A stretch of 64,000 nucleotides of DNA from Alkalibacillus almallahensis (GCF_011761495.1 NZ_JAASRU010000002.1:1-64000); one strand, 5' to 3'. Shown: positions 41,926 to 53,425, counted from the stretch's first letter. The notes: generated from the letters alone by a model not told the origin. Numbers and translations: made by a program.

Positions 41926-44900
41926 ATGGATTTTGTGCAATTACAACTTTATAGTAGCTACACCCTTATGAAGAGTGCTATATCAATTGAAAAAGTCGTC
42001 CAAGAAGCAAAAGAAAAAGGGTTTAAAGCTCTAGCTTTGACGGATGAAGGTGTTTTACATGGATCGTATCATTTTGTACATGCATGTGAACGACATGGGA
42101 TTAAACCCATTGTTGGTATGACAACTAATGTATACATAGCAGATGAACCACGTCCTGTTCGGATGATTTTATTAGCCCAATCAGAAACAGGATTTCAATC
42201 GTTAGTAACTTTATCGAATAAGGAACATATTCGTCAGGAATCAATCTATTTAGAGGATATCGAACACGCAGATGATTTGATTACAATCGCTTCATTTTAT
42301 CAAACGGTATTTGAAGACCTGATTTATTTACAAGATTACGACCATTTAAATAAATTATTAGGCGTGTTAGATCATCAATTGAATGATTGGTATATTAATT
42401 TGCAGCCTCATGGAACGTCGTTAATTCAGTCATGGCTCTATAACCAAGGTCATTCTTATCGACATAAAGCTGTGGTAACAGATAATGTGCGTTATGTTCG
42501 TGAACGCGATTTGATCGGTTATCAAGCGTTACAGGCCATGCAGCATCAAGCAACGATTCATCAACAGTCATCGTTAAATGATAATGTCTCACATTTAAAA
42601 TCATTAAATGAATATGATGAAACATTTGTGGAAGAGTGGCGAGATGCGTTTAATCGAACGACAGAGATTGCTGATCAATGCCATTTGACCATGTCGCAAA
42701 AGTGGTTCGATTTGCCGGAATTTCCAAAAGAACAGACAGATGAAACGTCTGAAGACATGTTACGCCGATTGTGTGAAGAATCGCTTCAATATAAATATGA
42801 TTCCGCAAGTCAGTCTCAGGCAATGGAACGATTAGACCATGAACTTAATACGATTAATCAAATGGCATTTGCTGATTATTTCTTAATTGTATGGGACCTT
42901 GTAAAATATGCGAAAAAGGAAGGCATATTGGTGGGGCCAGGACGTGGTTCGGCTGCAGGGTCGATTGTTGCTTATTTATTAAATATTACGGATGTAGACC
43001 CGATTAAACATCAACTATTATTTGAAAGGTTTTTAAACCCTGAACGACAGTCAATGCCAGATATTGATATTGATTTTTCGGATTATCGACGAGATGATGT
43101 GCTCCACTATGTGAAAAATAGATACGGTGATGATCGAGTCGCACAAATCATTACGTTTGGAACATTTCAAGCGCGTTCAACTATTAGAGAGTTAGCGAAA
43201 GTTTTCCAAATTAGTCGTGAACAACAAACGTACTTACTTAATGCGATTCCACAACAAACGAATTCCTTAAAGCAAGCGATCAAGCAGAATGAAACATTGA
43301 AAGATTATATTACTCAAACAGATCAATTGAAGAAAATGTTCCAAGCCGCATTTGTGATAGAAGGATTACCACGACATCACTCTGTTCACGCTGCAGGTGT
43401 TGTGATCAGTGACCGTCCACTGACGGGGAGAATTCCAATGTTTCCAGGCGCTGAGGGTGTCTTGTTAACTCAGCTCCCAATGGAAGAGCTTGAATCATTA
43501 GGATTATTGAAGATGGATTTCCTTGGATTGAGGAATTTAACATTAATTGAACGGATGTTGAAACAAATTCGAGAGCGTGAGGGGAAGACTTTAACGCTTG
43601 AACAAATCCCAGAGCATGATTCTAAAACGTTTAAATTATTGCAAAATGGCTTAACAACAGGTGTGTTCCAATTAGAATCATCAGGTATGAAGAAGGCATT
43701 ACGGACTATTAAACCAACATCTTTTGAAGATATAGTGGCCGTTATTTCCTTATATAGACCCGGGCCTATGCAATTCATTGATACCTTCTCAAAACGAAAA
43801 CATGGCTTTGAAAAGGTGGAATATGTTCATGACGATTTAAAATCAATATTACAACAAACGTACGGTGTATTGATTTATCAAGAACAGATCATGCAAATTG
43901 CCAGTGAATTAGCTAACTTCACGATGAGCCAAGCCGATTTATTGAGAAGGGCGATAAGCAAGAAAGATCGGGAAGCTATTGAACAATTACGTCGTGAATT
44001 TCTGATTGGTGTAGAAGAAAAGGGTTATGAGTCTTCATTGGGTGAGCAAGTATTTTCATGGATTGAACGATTCGCAGATTACGGTTTCAATAAAAGCCAC
44101 GCAGTAGCTTACTCGATGATCGCTTATCAATTAGCTTATTTTAAAGCGCATTATCCAGCCTATTTTTACGCTGAATTGTTAACTTCAATGATGCATGATG
44201 CTAACAAATTAGAAATGTATGTAAAAGAAGCAAGGCAAGTTGGCGTTAAAGTTTTACCACCTTCGATTAATGCGAGTTTTGGCAAGTTTACTGTTAAGGA
44301 CCATCAGACAATTCGCTTTGGATTATTAGCTATAAAAGGTTTAGGGAAACAAGTCTATGAGGAGATTATTCGAGCGCGTGGTCAGACACCCTTCCAGGGG
44401 TTATTTGATTTTTGCCAACGTGTATCGTTAAATATCGTGACACGTCCAATCCTTGAATCGATTATTATTGTAGGTGGATTTGATGATATACACCCGCATC
44501 GTGCACAGTTATTAGCTTCTGTGGTGCAAGCGATTGACCAAGGGGAGCTATTTTCTGGCATGGATGAGTCGTTTAATATGAATGTTCAATATACTAATGT
44601 TCCTGACTTTTCCATTTTGAAGGCGATTAATATGGAACAGGAAGTGATGGGGTTTCGAATTAGTGAACATCCATTTCATCGTATGAGACGTGGTTTAACC
44701 CGGGAAGGATACTTAACAACGAAACAATTTAAAGAACTTCCTTTGAAAAAAAGGGGTAAGCTGACCTTAACTGTGAATCAAGTGAAAACGATACGGACAA
44801 AACGTGGTGAACAGATGGCCTTTGTCACATTGGAAGACGAATATGGCGAAATTGATGGTGTTATTTTTCCGAAACTGTACCGTGAAATTGGGCGAGATCT

Positions 44901-45243
44901 TGATGAGGAAAAAACGGTGCAAGCATCAGGTGACTTGGATGAACGAAACGGTCAGAAGCAACTCATATTACAAAAGGTTGATTTTATTGATTTAGATAAA
45001 TTAGAAGTTGATGATCATCGAAAAGTGTTTATTAAGTTACTTCATCAGGATGAACAAGCACAATTAGATTATATTAAACAGATACACACTCATTTTCCTG
45101 GTAAAACACCTATTACGATTTATTCTCCTCAACAGAATCAGGTGTATCAATTAGCACCAGCATTTGATATTCATGTTCACGATGAAAGTATCCAGGCTTT
45201 AAAAGATTATTTCACAGAGGGCCATGTTGTTGTAAAATCGTAG
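41926..45243 (+). CDS. dnaE: DNA polymerase III alpha subunit DnaE
   Basis: A 1105-residue C-family polymerase of the error-prone/primer-extending DnaE type of Firmicutes. An N-terminal PHP domain (1 to about 200), palm with GPGRGSAAGSIVAYLL and catalytic PDIDIDFSD, and DYGFNKSHAVAYSMIAYQ in the fingers. A helix-hairpin-helix follows, then an OB-fold starting KKRGKLTLTVNQVK. The PHP domain opens QLQLYSSYTLMKS, so the usual HxH metal motif is lost; proofreading from that domain is unlikely. AGGTGA is 7 bases before the ATG. It follows ytrH divergently as in B. subtilis. Confidence 0.95.
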   Translation: MDFVQLQLYSSYTLMKSAISIEKVVQEAKEKGFKALALTDEGVLHGSYHFVHACERHGIKPIVGMTTNVYIADEPRPVRMILLAQSETGFQSLVTLSNKEHIRQESIYLEDIEHADDLITIASFYQTVFEDLIYLQDYDHLNKLLGVLDHQLNDWYINLQPHGTSLIQSWLYNQGHSYRHKAVVTDNVRYVRERDLIGYQALQAMQHQATIHQQSSLNDNVSHLKSLNEYDETFVEEWRDAFNRTTEIADQCHLTMSQKWFDLPEFPKEQTDETSEDMLRRLCEESLQYKYDSASQSQAMERLDHELNTINQMAFADYFLIVWDLVKYAKKEGILVGPGRGSAAGSIVAYLLNITDVDPIKHQLLFERFLNPERQSMPDIDIDFSDYRRDDVLHYVKNRYGDDRVAQIITFGTFQARSTIRELAKVFQISREQQTYLLNAIPQQTNSLKQAIKQNETLKDYITQTDQLKKMFQAAFVIEGLPRHHSVHAAGVVISDRPLTGRIPMFPGAEGVLLTQLPMEELESLGLLKMDFLGLRNLTLIERMLKQIREREGKTLTLEQIPEHDSKTFKLLQNGLTTGVFQLESSGMKKALRTIKPTSFEDIVAVISLYRPGPMQFIDTFSKRKHGFEKVEYVHDDLKSILQQTYGVLIYQEQIMQIASELANFTMSQADLLRRAISKKDREAIEQLRREFLIGVEEKGYESSLGEQVFSWIERFADYGFNKSHAVAYSMIAYQLAYFKAHYPAYFYAELLTSMMHDANKLEMYVKEARQVGVKVLPPSINASFGKFTVKDHQTIRFGLLAIKGLGKQVYEEIIRARGQTPFQGLFDFCQRVSLNIVTRPILESIIIVGGFDDIHPHRAQLLASVVQAIDQGELFSGMDESFNMNVQYTNVPDFSILKAINMEQEVMGFRISEHPFHRMRRGLTREGYLTTKQFKELPLKKRGKLTLTVNQVKTIRTKRGEQMAFVTLEDEYGEIDGVIFPKLYREIGRDLDEEKTVQASGDLDERNGQKQLILQKVDFIDLDKLEVDDHRKVFIKLLHQDEQAQLDYIKQIHTHFPGKTPITIYSPQQNQVYQLAPAFDIHVHDESIQALKDYFTEGHVVVKS

Positions 45244-45270
45244 TTGTGATGTGAGGATGCACATCACGAC
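45243..45270 (+). terminator. Hairpin after dnaE
   Basis: An 11-bp stem with one G-T pair (45243-45253 with 45260-45270) right after the stop codon. The following T-run is poor, so it may be a weak terminator. Confidence 0.5.
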
Positions 45271-45350
45271 TTACGACTTTACATGTTGGTTTGATTTGTT
45301 ATAATTAATTGCGTTAGTGGTCTGACCATTTATGAAAAGGAGCGGTATAA

Positions 45351-46580
45351 GTGGCGAATTTAAAAGCAGAAGCATTACAAATGCACAAGGCAAATCAAGG
45401 GAAATTAGCAACTCATTCGAAAGTGCCAATCCGCAATGCAAGAGATTTAAGTTTAGCTTACTCTCCAGGTGTTGCTGAGCCTTGTAAAGCGATCTATGAT
45501 AATAAAGAATCTGTTTTTGATTATACAATGAAGGGTAATATGGTAGGGGTTGTGACGAATGGTTCAGCAGTTCTCGGACTTGGGAATATAGGTGCTGATG
45601 CATCTCTTCCAGTAATGGAAGGTAAATCAGCTTTATTCAAAGGGTTTGCAGGAGTCGATTCCTTCCCGATTGCTTTAAATACAGAAGATGTTGATGAATT
45701 CGTTCAAACTGTGAAGTTAATGGAGCCAACATTTGGTGGTATTAATTTAGAAGATATCGCAGCTCCTAAATGTTTTGTTATAGAAGAACGTCTTAAGAAA
45801 GAAACAAATATTCCAATCTTTCATGATGACCAGCATGGCACTGCTATTGTTACGGCGGCAGGGCTTATTAATGCCCTGAAATTATCTGGTAAATCATTCT
45901 CAGATATTAAAGTTGTTGCTAACGGTGCTGGCGCAGCGGGTATTGCTATTATTAAATTACTTTATAATTTCGGTGTACGTGATATGATCATGTGCGATTC
46001 ACGTGGAGCTATTTATGATGGTCGTGATGAAGGTATGAATGATGTAAAAGATGAAGTAGCTAGATTTACAAACAAAGATAAAGAAGCAGGAACATTAGAA
46101 GAAGTGATGGAAGGTGCCGATGTGTTTATTGGTGTATCAGTTGGTGGCTTACTATCAAAAGAAATGGTCGAGTCAATGAATGATGACCCGATTATCTTTG
46201 CGATGGCGAATCCAGATCCTGAGATCGTTCCAGATGACGCGAAAGAAGCAGGGGCTAAAGTAATTGGTACAGGTCGTTCAGATTTTCCGAACCAAGTGAA
46301 CAATGTTTTAGCTTTTCCAGGTATTTTCCGAGGCGCATTAGATGTACGAGCAACCCGGATTAATGAACGAATGAAGGTAGCTGCAGCTGAAGCGATTGCC
46401 GAATTAGTCGGTGATCAATTATCAGCAGATTACGTCATTCCTGAACCTTTTGATTCTCGTGTGGCACCAGCTGTTGCAGGCGCAGTAGCACGTGCAGCTA
46501 TGGAGTCAGGTGTGGCTCGAGTTGACGTTGACCCAGAGGATGTCGTGAAGCGGACACAAGAATTAACAGATATTGGTTAA
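45351..46580 (+). CDS. ytsJ: Malic enzyme (YtsJ/MalS type)
   Basis: A 409-residue malate oxidoreductase (decarboxylating) that converts malate to pyruvate. Conserved parts are LSLAYSPGVAEPCKAIYDN, VTNGSAVLGLGNIGADASLP, INLEDIAAPKCF, FHDDQHGTAIV and VVANGAGAAGIAII for the dinucleotide. B. subtilis YtsJ sits before accDA and prefers NADP; cofactor use here is inferred. The start is a GTG after AAAGGAGCGG. A FadR-type regulator gene follows after about 27 bases. Confidence 0.94.
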   Translation: MANLKAEALQMHKANQGKLATHSKVPIRNARDLSLAYSPGVAEPCKAIYDNKESVFDYTMKGNMVGVVTNGSAVLGLGNIGADASLPVMEGKSALFKGFAGVDSFPIALNTEDVDEFVQTVKLMEPTFGGINLEDIAAPKCFVIEERLKKETNIPIFHDDQHGTAIVTAAGLINALKLSGKSFSDIKVVANGAGAAGIAIIKLLYNFGVRDMIMCDSRGAIYDGRDEGMNDVKDEVARFTNKDKEAGTLEEVMEGADVFIGVSVGGLLSKEMVESMNDDPIIFAMANPDPEIVPDDAKEAGAKVIGTGRSDFPNQVNNVLAFPGIFRGALDVRATRINERMKVAAAEAIAELVGDQLSADYVIPEPFDSRVAPAVAGAVARAAMESGVARVDVDPEDVVKRTQELTDIG

Positions 46581-46607
46581 GGAATAATAGGGTTTGAGGT
46601 GTGTCGC

Positions 46608-47207
46608 ATGTCTAATCCATCAAAAATGAAAGTTTATCAAGAAGTTTTAAATGAAATTAGGCGTTTTATTCAAGAACGCGAATTAGAAGATGGAGATCGA
46701 ATTCCTTCTGAACGAGAGTTATCAGATCAATTAAATGCTAGTCGGGCATCTGTTCGTGAAGCTTTACGCGCGATTGAATTATTAGGGTTAATTGAAACTC
46801 GTCACGGTGAAGGTACATTTTTACGCACTTACAAACCTTTTCACTCTGTGGAATTGTTATCAACCTTTGTTTTAACTGAAGCACAAACCAAAGATGAGTT
46901 AAAAGAAGTGCAATATATGCTTGAACAATTATGCTTACAAGAGTTGAAGCGACTGAATGTAAGAGAAATTGAGGAATTAGAATCACTTGATGGTGCAAGT
47001 GAACAAATCCATAATGAGTTGTTTATTCTATTGTTTAATCAACTGGGGAATCAATTACTATTGAAGATATGGCATCTTGTAGCTGGCTTTCAACAAATGA
47101 CGGAACAAGAGCAGCTTGATGCTTCTGATGTTCAGTCTATAATTGACCGAATTAAACGCCAAGAATATGACCAAGCAATCGATACCCATTCGAGATTGTA
47201 TACTTAA
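46608..47207 (+). CDS. GntR/FadR-family transcriptional regulator
   Basis: A 199-residue regulator. The N-terminal winged helix reads GDRIPSERELSDQLNASRAS and VREALRAIELLGLIETRHGE. The C-terminal FCD-like domain is short and helical; its metal-site histidines are not obvious. It sits between the malic enzyme gene and accD, where it may control fatty-acid precursor or malate genes; no target site was identified. The ATG at 46608, with GAGGTG 6 bases before it, is preferred over the GTG three codons earlier. The copy B repeat element follows. Confidence 0.82.
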   Translation: MSNPSKMKVYQEVLNEIRRFIQERELEDGDRIPSERELSDQLNASRASVREALRAIELLGLIETRHGEGTFLRTYKPFHSVELLSTFVLTEAQTKDELKEVQYMLEQLCLQELKRLNVREIEELESLDGASEQIHNELFILLFNQLGNQLLLKIWHLVAGFQQMTEQEQLDASDVQSIIDRIKRQEYDQAIDTHSRLYT

Positions 47208-47252
47208 ATTCTGTTAGAGTTTGATGTTATTATTCGATTTAGTTATTACTAA

Positions 47253-47397
47253 GTTGTTGAATTGTGAGAAGCGAAGGTGGCGACTCCTGCGGAAACAGCA
47301 CGAGTCTCGAGACCCCGCAGGCCGCGTTTTTGGCCGAGGAGGCTCGAGCCGTGCCCGCGGAAAGCGTCCACCGAAAGCGGATCACAATATCAACAAC
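47253..47397. repeat. Copy B of the structured intergenic repeat
   Basis: A 145-bp element between the FadR-type gene and accD, about 88 percent alike to the one at 37673 by eye. The same inverted ends (GTTGTTGA... and ...TCAACAAC) and two 10-bp palindromes (47304-47313 and 47341-47350) are kept. Where it differs within stems the change is compensated: C47290-G47357 replaces T37710-A37778, and CC/GG at 47322-47323 and 47332-47333 replaces AA/TT. False open frames cross it. Apart from it this gap has no gene. Confidence 0.92.
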
Positions 47398-47495
47398 GGA
47401 CTTTATCAAAGCTTATACTTAATATAAATTATGACAGTTTTTGCATGATAGAGAACGTATGATGTGATTGAGTGATTGGTGAAGGAGGAATCGGC

Positions 47496-48356
47496 TTGAT
47501 AAAAGACATGTTTAATCGAAAACGTAAATATGCCACTGTCTCAAAACAAGAAGAACATGGGGACTTACCAGAAGGATTAATGATTAAGTGTCCTTCTTGT
47601 CGAAAAATATTTTATAGAAAAGAAATTGAGAAGAATTTACTAACGTGCCCACATTGTGAACATCACCATCAAATGTCAGCACCTGAACGTCTTGACGCTT
47701 TACTAGATCAAGGATCGTTTGAAGAATGGGATGCGGATTTAACATCTGAAAATCCATTAGAATTTCCGGATTATTTGGAGAAGATCGAAAAAGACCAACG
47801 CAAAACAGGCATTAATGAAGCAGTGGTCACAGGACAAGGTACGATTAACGGAAATCCAACAGCTATTGGTGTAATGGATTCGCGTTTTCGTATGGGGAGT
47901 ATGGGTTCTGTTGTAGGCGAGAAAATTGCCCGAGCTATTGAAAAGGCCAATGAACTCGGCGTACCTTTCATTTTATTTACTGCTTCAGGCGGTGCACGTA
48001 TGCAAGAAGGTGTATTAAGTCTCATGCAAATGACAAAAACATCTGTTGCCTTGGAACGTTTTGATCGAAATGGTGGTTTATTCATCTCCTATATGACAAA
48101 TCCAACGACAGGCGGTGTATCAGCAAGTTTCGCTTCATTAGGTGATTATAATTTTGCAGAACCAGAAGCTTTGATTGGCTTTGCTGGACGCCGAATTATT
48201 GAGCAAACGATTCGTGAGAAGTTACCTGATGATTTCCAAACAGCTGAATTTCTATACAAACACGGACAACTTGATCGTGTGGTTCCGAGGTACGAAATGA
48301 AAGAAACATTGACTACTATTCTTGAACTCCACCAAGCAGGGGGTGGGCAATCATGA
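47496..48356 (+). CDS. accD: Acetyl-CoA carboxylase carboxyltransferase beta subunit AccD
   Basis: A 286-residue carboxyltransferase subunit that starts fatty acid synthesis by making malonyl-CoA. The N-terminal zinc ribbon has [10 protein letters not shown] and [11 protein letters not shown]. The crotonase-like core carries [32 protein letters not shown] and [19 protein letters not shown]. The best start is the TTG at 47496: AAGGAGG is 7 bases before it and [12 protein letters not shown] matches the B. subtilis N-terminus. Its end overlaps accA by 4 bases (coupled). Confidence 0.95.
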   Translation: MIKDMFNRKRKYATVSKQEEHGDLPEGLMIKCPSCRKIFYRKEIEKNLLTCPHCEHHHQMSAPERLDALLDQGSFEEWDADLTSENPLEFPDYLEKIEKDQRKTGINEAVVTGQGTINGNPTAIGVMDSRFRMGSMGSVVGEKIARAIEKANELGVPFILFTASGGARMQEGVLSLMQMTKTSVALERFDRNGGLFISYMTNPTTGGVSASFASLGDYNFAEPEALIGFAGRRIIEQTIREKLPDDFQTAEFLYKHGQLDRVVPRYEMKETLTTILELHQAGGGQS

Positions 48357-49318
48357 AAAACGTATTACCATTTGAAAAACCAGTCGTAGAACTGCGTGAG
48401 AAAATTGCAGAGTTGAAGAGCTTTACGAGTGAAAGTGATGTTGATCTCAGCGGTGAGATTGAAACTTTAGAAAATCGATTAGAGCAATTGGAAAAAGAAG
48501 TGTATGGAAACATGACACCGTGGGATCGAGTCCAGATGGCACGCCACGCTGAGCGCCCGACGACTTTAGACTATATTGAATATGTCTTCACTGATTTCCT
48601 TGAAATGCATGGAGACCGTTACTTTGGTGATGATGAGGCGATTGTCGGTGGTATTGCCAAATTTAAAGGACAACCCGTTACTGTAATTGGTCACCAACGA
48701 GGTAAAGATACAAAAGAAAACTTACGTCGTAATTTTGGTATGCCACATCCTGAAGGGTACCGTAAAGCGTTACGTCTAATGAAACAAGCTGAAAAGTTCA
48801 ATCGCCCAGTTATTACTTTTATTGATACAAAAGGCGCTTATCCTGGTCGAGCAGCAGAAGAACGTGGACAAAGTGAAGCTATAGCCAAGAATTTGCGTGA
48901 AATGGCAGGTCTGACTGTTCCTGTTATTTGTATTGTGATAGGTGAAGGAGGAAGTGGTGGTGCACTAGGAATTAGTGTTGGAGACCGCTTATACATGTTA
49001 GAGAATTCCACGTATTCGGTTATTTCACCAGAAGGTGCTGCTGCCTTGCTTTGGAAGGATTCGAATTTAGCACAACAAGCGGCAGAGAAAATGCGGATTA
49101 CATCTTATGATTTAAAAGAGTTAAATGTCATTGATGATGTCATTGAAGAAATTCAAGGTGGGGCTCATCGTGATTTAGAGACTCAGGCTAAATGGATCAC
49201 CGATCGACTTGAATCAGATTTAAATGAACTCAACCATTTATCTCATGACGACTTGCTAGATCGTCGATGGGAAAAGTATAATCAAATTGGTGCTGTTGCA
49301 TCAGTCATTCAATCCTAA
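48353..49318 (+). CDS. accA: Acetyl-CoA carboxylase carboxyltransferase alpha subunit AccA
   Basis: A 321-residue partner of AccD in the heterotetrameric carboxyltransferase. N-terminal helical part ([20 protein letters not shown]); the core has [58 protein letters not shown] and [20 protein letters not shown]. Coupled to accD by a 4-base overlap, which helps equal synthesis. A hairpin terminator follows the stop. Confidence 0.97.
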   Translation: MKNVLPFEKPVVELREKIAELKSFTSESDVDLSGEIETLENRLEQLEKEVYGNMTPWDRVQMARHAERPTTLDYIEYVFTDFLEMHGDRYFGDDEAIVGGIAKFKGQPVTVIGHQRGKDTKENLRRNFGMPHPEGYRKALRLMKQAEKFNRPVITFIDTKGAYPGRAAEERGQSEAIAKNLREMAGLTVPVICIVIGEGGSGGALGISVGDRLYMLENSTYSVISPEGAAALLWKDSNLAQQAAEKMRITSYDLKELNVIDDVIEEIQGGAHRDLETQAKWITDRLESDLNELNHLSHDDLLDRRWEKYNQIGAVASVIQS

Positions 49319-49346
49319 AGGGGCTGTTCAAACAGTTCCCTTTTTT
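49317..49346 (+). terminator. Terminator of accDA
   Basis: An imperfect stem (AAAGGG-GCTGT with ACAG-TT-CCCTTT) and a small loop, followed by a T-run. Confidence 0.7.
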
Positions 49347-49425
49347 ATTTCAATTTGCAACAATTATTAAGAAAATTGATGATCATCTCGTCGTATAAAT
49401 AGCATTTTGCGACAATTTATCTTAA

Positions 49426-50427
<1,002 letters not shown>

Positions 50428-50455
50428 CCTTGTTATAAAGAGGAGGACATAACAT

Positions 50456-52216
50456 ATGAAAAAAACAAAAATTGTTAGTACAATCGGCCCCGCTTCCGAA
50501 TCAGTTGAGACGTTAAAAAAGCTCATGAATACTGGAATGAATGTTGCGCGTCTTAACTTTTCTCACGGTGACCATGATGAACATCGTGCCCGTATCGAAA
50601 ATATTCGCCAAGCAGCGCAAGAAAGTGATTCAACCATTGGCGTACTATTAGATACCAAAGGTCCTGAGATTCGAACAGGAACATTTAAAGAAGACGAAGT
50701 GGAGCTCGTAGAGGGATCGACAGTCTATGTCACGATGGATGAAGTTGACGGAACTGCTGAGCGTTTTTCAGTCAGTTATCCAGGACTAATTGATGATGTA
50801 GAACCAGGTGGAAAGATCTTATTAGATGATGGTTTGATTGGTTTAGAAATTGTTTCTGTCAATCATAATGACCGTGAAATTGAAACGAAGGTTATGAATA
50901 CAGGGATCATTAAAGATAAAAAGGGCGTAAACGTACCTAATGTAAGCGTCAACCTTCCTGGTATTACAGATAAAGATGCGAATGACATTATCTTTGGAAT
51001 CGAACAAGGGATTGATTTCATTGCGGCGTCATTCGTCCGCCGTTCGTCAGATGTGTTAGAAATCCGAGAACTATTAGAAGACCATAATGCCGAACATATT
51101 AAAATCATTCCAAAAATCGAAAACCGTGAAGGTGTCGATAACATTGAACAGATCATTAATGTGAGTGACGGCATAATGGTGGCACGTGGTGATTTAGGTG
51201 TTGAAATTCCTGCTGAAGAAGTACCGCTTGTTCAGAAAAACTTAATTGAACAATGTAATGTAGCTGGAAAGCCAGTTATTACTGCGACGCAGATGCTGGA
51301 TTCTATGCAACGAAATCCACGTCCGACACGAGCAGAAGCAAGTGATGTTGCGAACGCTATTTTTGATGGAACCGATGCGATTATGCTATCAGGTGAAACA
51401 GCTGCAGGTGATTATCCAGTAGAAGCAGTTGAAACAATGAACAATATTGCCATTTATTCCGAAAAATCATTCGATAAAATCGCTACGGTGGGTAACAACA
51501 ATGAACGGTTAGACACGACTATTACAGATGCTATTAGTCACTCAGTAGCAAACCTAGCTGCAGATTTAAAAGTTGAAGCAATTGTAACGCCAACCGAAAG
51601 TGGAAATACGGCTCGCAATGTTTCGAAATATCGTCCAAAGGCTAATATCGTTGCCGTGACTTCGAAAGAACATGTCAGTCGTCAACTAAGTCTTGTATGG
51701 GGGGTTCACGCTATTCATGGACAGCCTGTTAAATCAACAGATGAAATGTTAGCTTTAGCTGTTGAGCAAGGTCTAGAATCTAATCTGTTTAGTCAAGGTG
51801 ACCGTATTGTGATTACAGCTGGCGTACCTGTCGGTGAAAGTGGCACAACTAACTTAATCAAAGTACATGTTGTTGGCAATGTCGTTGTTAAAGGTCAAGG
51901 TATTGGTAAATTAGGAGCTGTGGGCAAAGCTGTCATCGCTAATTCAAGCGAAGAACTAGCACAGAGTTTTGAAGATGGCGATATCATTGTGACGCGAGGA
52001 ACTGACAAAGATATGATGCCTTATGTTGAACGTGCTAAGGCTGTTATAGCTGAAGAAGGTGGCCTAACAAGTCATGCTGCTGTCGTAGGACTAAACGTCA
52101 ACATCCCAGTGGTTGTGGGAGCTGATAACGCAACAGATATCATTCGTGATGGAGAAGAAATTACGGTTGATCCGACTAATGGCCATGTTTATCAAGGACG
52201 CACAACGGTCTTATAA
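50456..52216 (+). CDS. pyk: Pyruvate kinase with a PEP-mobilising C-terminal domain
   Basis: A 586-residue pyruvate kinase. The barrel has [46 protein letters not shown] and the active-site [12 protein letters not shown], then TATQMLDSM. It is about 110 residues longer than the E. coli enzyme: a C-terminal PEP-utilising (swivelling) domain ends with [20 protein letters not shown], as in Bacillus and Geobacillus. It finishes glycolysis by making ATP and pyruvate. GAGGAGG precedes the ATG. Confidence 0.97.
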   Translation: MKKTKIVSTIGPASESVETLKKLMNTGMNVARLNFSHGDHDEHRARIENIRQAAQESDSTIGVLLDTKGPEIRTGTFKEDEVELVEGSTVYVTMDEVDGTAERFSVSYPGLIDDVEPGGKILLDDGLIGLEIVSVNHNDREIETKVMNTGIIKDKKGVNVPNVSVNLPGITDKDANDIIFGIEQGIDFIAASFVRRSSDVLEIRELLEDHNAEHIKIIPKIENREGVDNIEQIINVSDGIMVARGDLGVEIPAEEVPLVQKNLIEQCNVAGKPVITATQMLDSMQRNPRPTRAEASDVANAIFDGTDAIMLSGETAAGDYPVEAVETMNNIAIYSEKSFDKIATVGNNNERLDTTITDAISHSVANLAADLKVEAIVTPTESGNTARNVSKYRPKANIVAVTSKEHVSRQLSLVWGVHAIHGQPVKSTDEMLALAVEQGLESNLFSQGDRIVITAGVPVGESGTTNLIKVHVVGNVVVKGQGIGKLGAVGKAVIANSSEELAQSFEDGDIIVTRGTDKDMMPYVERAKAVIAEEGGLTSHAAVVGLNVNIPVVVGADNATDIIRDGEEITVDPTNGHVYQGRTTVL

Positions 52217-52258
52217 GAAATCAAGAGCAACTAGCTTGCTTGAAAGGAGCATCATGTG

Positions 52259-52651
52259 ATGTTTCGTATATTATTTATTTTAATAGTCGTTGTTTCAGCA
52301 ATTGAAATTGCTTTATTCGTATGGCTAAGTAATTTATTAAACGTTTGGTTTGTATTATTTGGTATTATTCTGACTGGCGTTTTAGGAGCTTGGTTAGCCA
52401 AATATCAAGGAACTGAAACGTTAATGAGAGCAAGAAGAGAGATGTCAACAGGAAGAGCTCCTACTGAAGAGATTTTTGATGGTATTGCAATCTTAGTCGG
52501 GGCAGTTGTGCTATTTACACCAGGTTTCTTAACCGATGTATTCGGTTTTATTTTGCTGATTCCAGTGACAAGACGTCCGTTTAAACGTTGGGGACAAGCT
52601 TTAGTCCTTGCAATGATCAAGAAAGGGACAGTAACAGTTATTAGACGGTGA
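52259..52651 (+). CDS. fxsA: FxsA family membrane protein (YtzA)
   Basis: A 130-residue FxsA protein with membrane helices near 1-20, 24-45 and 70-95. Conserved are VVSAIEIALFVWLSN, TGVLGAWLAKYQG, IFDGIAILVGAVVLFTPGFL and TDVFGFILLIPVTRRPF. E. coli FxsA influences F-plasmid exclusion of phage T7; the cell role is unclear. AAGGAG is 9 bases before the ATG at 52259. It may share the pyk transcript, with a gap of about 40 bases. Confidence 0.92.
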   Translation: MFRILFILIVVVSAIEIALFVWLSNLLNVWFVLFGIILTGVLGAWLAKYQGTETLMRARREMSTGRAPTEEIFDGIAILVGAVVLFTPGFLTDVFGFILLIPVTRRPFKRWGQALVLAMIKKGTVTVIRR

Positions 52652-52657
52652 TTTTGG

Positions 52658-52687
52658 GAGGTGCGGGTTAGTCCTGCCCTCTTTTTT
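52658..52687 (+). terminator. Terminator after fxsA
   Basis: GAGG-GCGGG pairs with CCTGC-CCTC through a 5-base loop (about 52658-52683), followed by seven T. Confidence 0.8.
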
Positions 52688-52796
52688 TGCTATAAGTGTA
52701 TTCTGACTGGAACAAAATGTGTTAAATTTGTATTTTAATTTTCGAATGGTAGAAAGTATTATGTATTAATTCTTTAATGTAAAGGCGGTATATAAC

Positions 52797-53270
52797 GTGT
52801 TTTCGTCTTCAACAGTTTTTCTATTAATTTTGTTAGCATTAGGATTTATTGCTAAGAACCAGCCAATCTTAATCGCTGTATACATCTTACTTGGCGTTAA
52901 ACTTTTTAATCTTGAAGATCGTTTATTACCTTTTATCGAATCAAAAGGAATCTTCATTGGGGTAGTGGTGATTACAGTAGCAGTCCTTGTCCCAATCGCG
53001 ACGGGAGAAATAGGTTTCTCTGATTTATATCAGAGCATTAAGTCATACTATGCATGGATCGCGATTGCTGCTGGTGCTTTTGTTGCTTATGTGGCACGAG
53101 ATGGTTTAGATTTAATGGCAAATGAACCCCATCTGACTGCAGCTTTAGTCTTAGGGACAATCTTAGGTGTTGTCTTTTTACAAGGAGTAGCAGTAGGGCC
53201 TTTAATTGGCGCAGGTATTGCTTATCTTGTCATGCAAGGTGTCGATGGTGTATTGAAACTGATTTCATAA
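52797..53270 (+). CDS. ytwI: DUF441 membrane protein YtwI
   Basis: A 157-residue UPF0756/DUF441 protein with four predicted membrane helices (about 3-25, 48-68, 77-99 and 110-150). Segments such as LIAVYILLGVKLF, GIFIGVVVITVAVLVPIATG and GPLIGAGIAYLVMQGVD match the family. Function is unknown. The start is a GTG at 52797 with AAAGGCGG upstream. It lies between fxsA and citZ as in B. subtilis. Confidence 0.88.
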   Translation: MFSSSTVFLLILLALGFIAKNQPILIAVYILLGVKLFNLEDRLLPFIESKGIFIGVVVITVAVLVPIATGEIGFSDLYQSIKSYYAWIAIAAGAFVAYVARDGLDLMANEPHLTAALVLGTILGVVFLQGVAVGPLIGAGIAYLVMQGVDGVLKLIS

Positions 53271-53307
53271 TGGCAATTGTGTTTAAAGATGCACAGGAAG
53301 GGTATAG

Positions 53308-53321
53308 ATAATAAGAGTTAT
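53308..53321 (+). promoter_or_regulatory. Operator-like dyad upstream of citZ
   Basis: ATAA-N6-TTAT, near the CcpC half-site pattern ATAA-N7-TTAT known upstream of Bacillus citZ and citB, but with a 6-base gap. Tentative. Confidence 0.3.
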
Positions 53322-53361
53322 GCAGTCTTGTTAATTATTATGAAATTTATATAGTAAATAG

Positions 53362-53390
53362 TTTCACTTCGAAACAATTTTGTTTATAAT
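53362..53390 (+). promoter_or_regulatory. Possible promoter of citZ
   Basis: TTTCAC (53362-53367) and TATAAT (53385-53390) are 17 bases apart. A 14-base symmetrical dyad (53426-53439) lies downstream in the leader. Confidence 0.5.
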
Positions 53391-53425
53391 GGTGATTGGG
53401 ATGTATCATAGCTTTGTAAATTGAG

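Noticed and set aside
47221-47462. Two short overlapping frames with Arg/Pro-rich products
   Set aside because: They run through the structured repeat element; composition reflects its GC-rich stems, and the equivalent frames are not kept in copy A.
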